From NCBI GenBank assembly GCA_016199325.1, contig JACQGW010000227.1:1-15355 (forward strand): a stretch of DNA of 15,355 bases, given 5' to 3'. The translations under genes were made by a program, and so were the position numbers. How positions within the stretch are numbered: the stretch's first letter is position 1; every line of letters begins with the position of its first letter. Positions 14,750 through 15,355 of this stretch are shown here, piece after piece. Source of the stretch: Chloroflexota bacterium (GTDB taxonomy: Bacteria > Chloroflexota > Dehalococcoidia > JACQGW01). The notes below the pieces were generated by a model. It did not search any database, was not told the origin of the DNA, and saw only the letters and a list, made by a program, of their open reading frames with translations.

Positions 14750-15015
14750 GATCCCTTCCCTGCCAAGTCCTCTTCTGTGGAGTCGATGTACTCAGCATCA
14801 AGGAGATCATCGTAGACCCAGGACTCGCCGATGGCCGTGTTTGGGCGAACCTTGTGGGCAAACACCTCATCCCATGAGAGCCGGCGCCCCGCTCCATAGC
14901 ACTGCTGGACCGCTCGGCGGATCAACTCACTCACCGAGAGCCCGGTGCTCCGGCTTTCCGCCTCCAGCAGCCGCTCGTCACTTTCGTCAAGGTAGATCTG
15001 TCGGCGAACGCCCAT
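14746..15015 (-). CDS. Ribbon-helix-helix antitoxin, VapB-like
   Basis: An 89-residue protein with an N-terminal ribbon-helix-helix DNA-binding region: strand RRQIYLD (4-10) followed by helices ESDERLLEAESRSTGL and SVSELIRRAVQQ (to about 39). The C-terminal half, rich in Asp/Glu, would wrap the toxin. The start is ATG 15015 with GGAGGG before it. It overlaps the toxin remnant by 4 nt, as in intact modules. The toxin is broken, so the protein probably survives as an autorepressor or orphan antitoxin that might counter other PIN toxins. Family assignment beyond RHH is inferred from the PIN neighbour. Confidence 0.8.
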   Translation of the reverse strand: MGVRRQIYLDESDERLLEAESRSTGLSVSELIRRAVQQCYGAGRRLSWDEVFAHKVRPNTAIGESWVYDDLLDAEYIDSTEEDLAGKGS

Positions 15016-15025
15016 CCATCACCCT

Positions 15026-15066
15026 CCAACATACCGCATGACGCATAGTGCATCACCACCATTATA
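15026..15066 (-). promoter_or_regulatory. Antitoxin promoter with four 7-bp direct repeats
   Basis: A -10 TATAAT is at 15066-15061 (minus). Just downstream, ATG begins four consecutive heptads at 15053, 15046, 15039 and 15032 (ATGCACT, ATGCGTC, ATGCGGT, ATGTTGG), ending at the ribosome site. Ribbon-helix-helix repressors such as the omega protein bind tandem heptads, so this is a candidate autoregulatory operator. The -35 (TTCTCC, 16-nt spacer) is weak. Confidence 0.5.
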
Positions 15067-15128
15067 CACCGTTCAACGGCCTGGAGAAGCCATCTCGAGA
15101 AGTGCCCCAACTCTGTCAGGTCACTGGT

Positions 15129-15140
15129 GAGACCGGTCTC
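15129..15140. terminator. 12-bp perfect palindrome after the isochorismatase-like gene
   Basis: GAGACCGGTCTC lies 8 nt beyond the stop of the partial minus-strand gene. It has no loop and no T-tract, so a terminator role is weak. Confidence 0.25.
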
Positions 15141-15148
15141 GCTCGTCC

Positions 15149-15355
15149 CTACCGCGCCCGCGCCGCACCGACCCGGTCGACGTAGGCGAGCACTTCGTCG
15201 AGCGACAGGACGTCGGCGTATCGGCGGTTGACGTCGGTCAGGTTCTGCTCGTGGGGGCCGGGCTCCCAGTCGCCCACACATTCCCGCGGGATGATCGTCC
15301 GGTAGCCGTACGAGAAGGAGTCGATGGTCGTCGCCCGAATGCAGCCGCTCGTCAC
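15149..15355 (-). CDS. Isochorismatase-family cysteine hydrolase, C-terminal part
   Basis: Only the last 68 codons are in the window; the start lies beyond position 15355, so the leading GTG is an internal valine. The fragment begins VTSGCIRATTID, in which the Cys (fifth residue) is the nucleophile of isochorismatase-like amidohydrolases such as N-carbamoylsarcosine amidase and nicotinamidase. The following SYGYRTIIPRECVGD strand and the end PHEQNLTDVNRRYADVLSLDEVLAYV are also typical. The TSGC-x-RAT form and the long tail favour the N-carbamoylsarcosine amidase/hydantoin branch over nicotinamidase, but this is inference from a fragment. It is upstream of the antitoxin on the same strand with a 130-nt gap. 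Confidence 0.8.
   Translation of the reverse strand: MTSGCIRATTIDSFSYGYRTIIPRECVGDWEPGPHEQNLTDVNRRYADVLSLDEVLAYVDRVGAARAR

Overview
The window is about two-thirds G+C and reads as an ordinary bacterial chromosome segment, not phage or plasmid. It holds eleven intact genes, one hypothetical gene, a broken toxin gene and the 3' end of one more gene. No rRNA, tRNA or CRISPR array was seen. Gene content (DNA polymerase I, IspE, tryptophan 2,3-dioxygenase, an MtaA/CmuA-type methyltransferase with a corrinoid protein, an exonuclease-like/GIY-YIG fusion) and repeat-filled intergenic DNA suggest an environmental, probably uncultured-type bacterium. Chloroflexota is my best guess, at low confidence, because no taxonomic marker was tested.

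Layout. 26-1317 (minus): a receiver-only response regulator followed after 14 nt by tryptophan 2,3-dioxygenase. 1318-2136: a 20-bp inverted repeat, a small hypothetical gene (plus) and a very long hairpin. 2137-2487 (minus): a GYD-domain protein. 2488-3054: repeat-filled spacer. 3055-3978 (minus): ispE. 4083-5375 (plus): a promoter framed by 10-bp direct repeats and a sarcosine-oxidase-like flavoprotein. 5446-7215 (minus): hydantoinase B. 7216-7323: two overlapping divergent promoters. 7324-12840 (plus): polA, a fusion nuclease whose exonuclease half has lost its catalytic residues, and a zinc-type corrinoid methyltransferase gene coupled to it by an ATGA overlap. 12841-13189: two repeat families. 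13190-13927 (plus): corrinoid protein. 14038-14541 (minus): VOC/glyoxalase-fold protein. 14597-15015 (minus): antitoxin followed by a truncated PIN toxin. 15149-15355 (minus): C-terminus of an isochorismatase-family amidohydrolase.

How the genes may fit together. Four products have possible roles in N-methyl or C1 metabolism: the flavin amine oxidase, hydantoinase B, the isochorismatase-type hydrolase (a family that includes N-carbamoylsarcosine amidase) and the methyltransferase/corrinoid pair. Together they would outline creatinine/N-methylhydantoin breakdown to sarcosine with methyl transfer to cobalamin. They sit in different transcription units and lack a HyuA subunit and a dedicated substrate methyltransferase, so this is a hypothesis only.

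The most distinctive feature is the intergenic DNA. At least six repeat types occur, and several genes end inside or within a few bases of a repeat. A TTTCTGG heptad element appears at four places and supplies or touches the stop codons of four genes. A 30-bp repeat supplies the stop of ispE, and a 38-bp hairpin contains the stop of the hypothetical gene.
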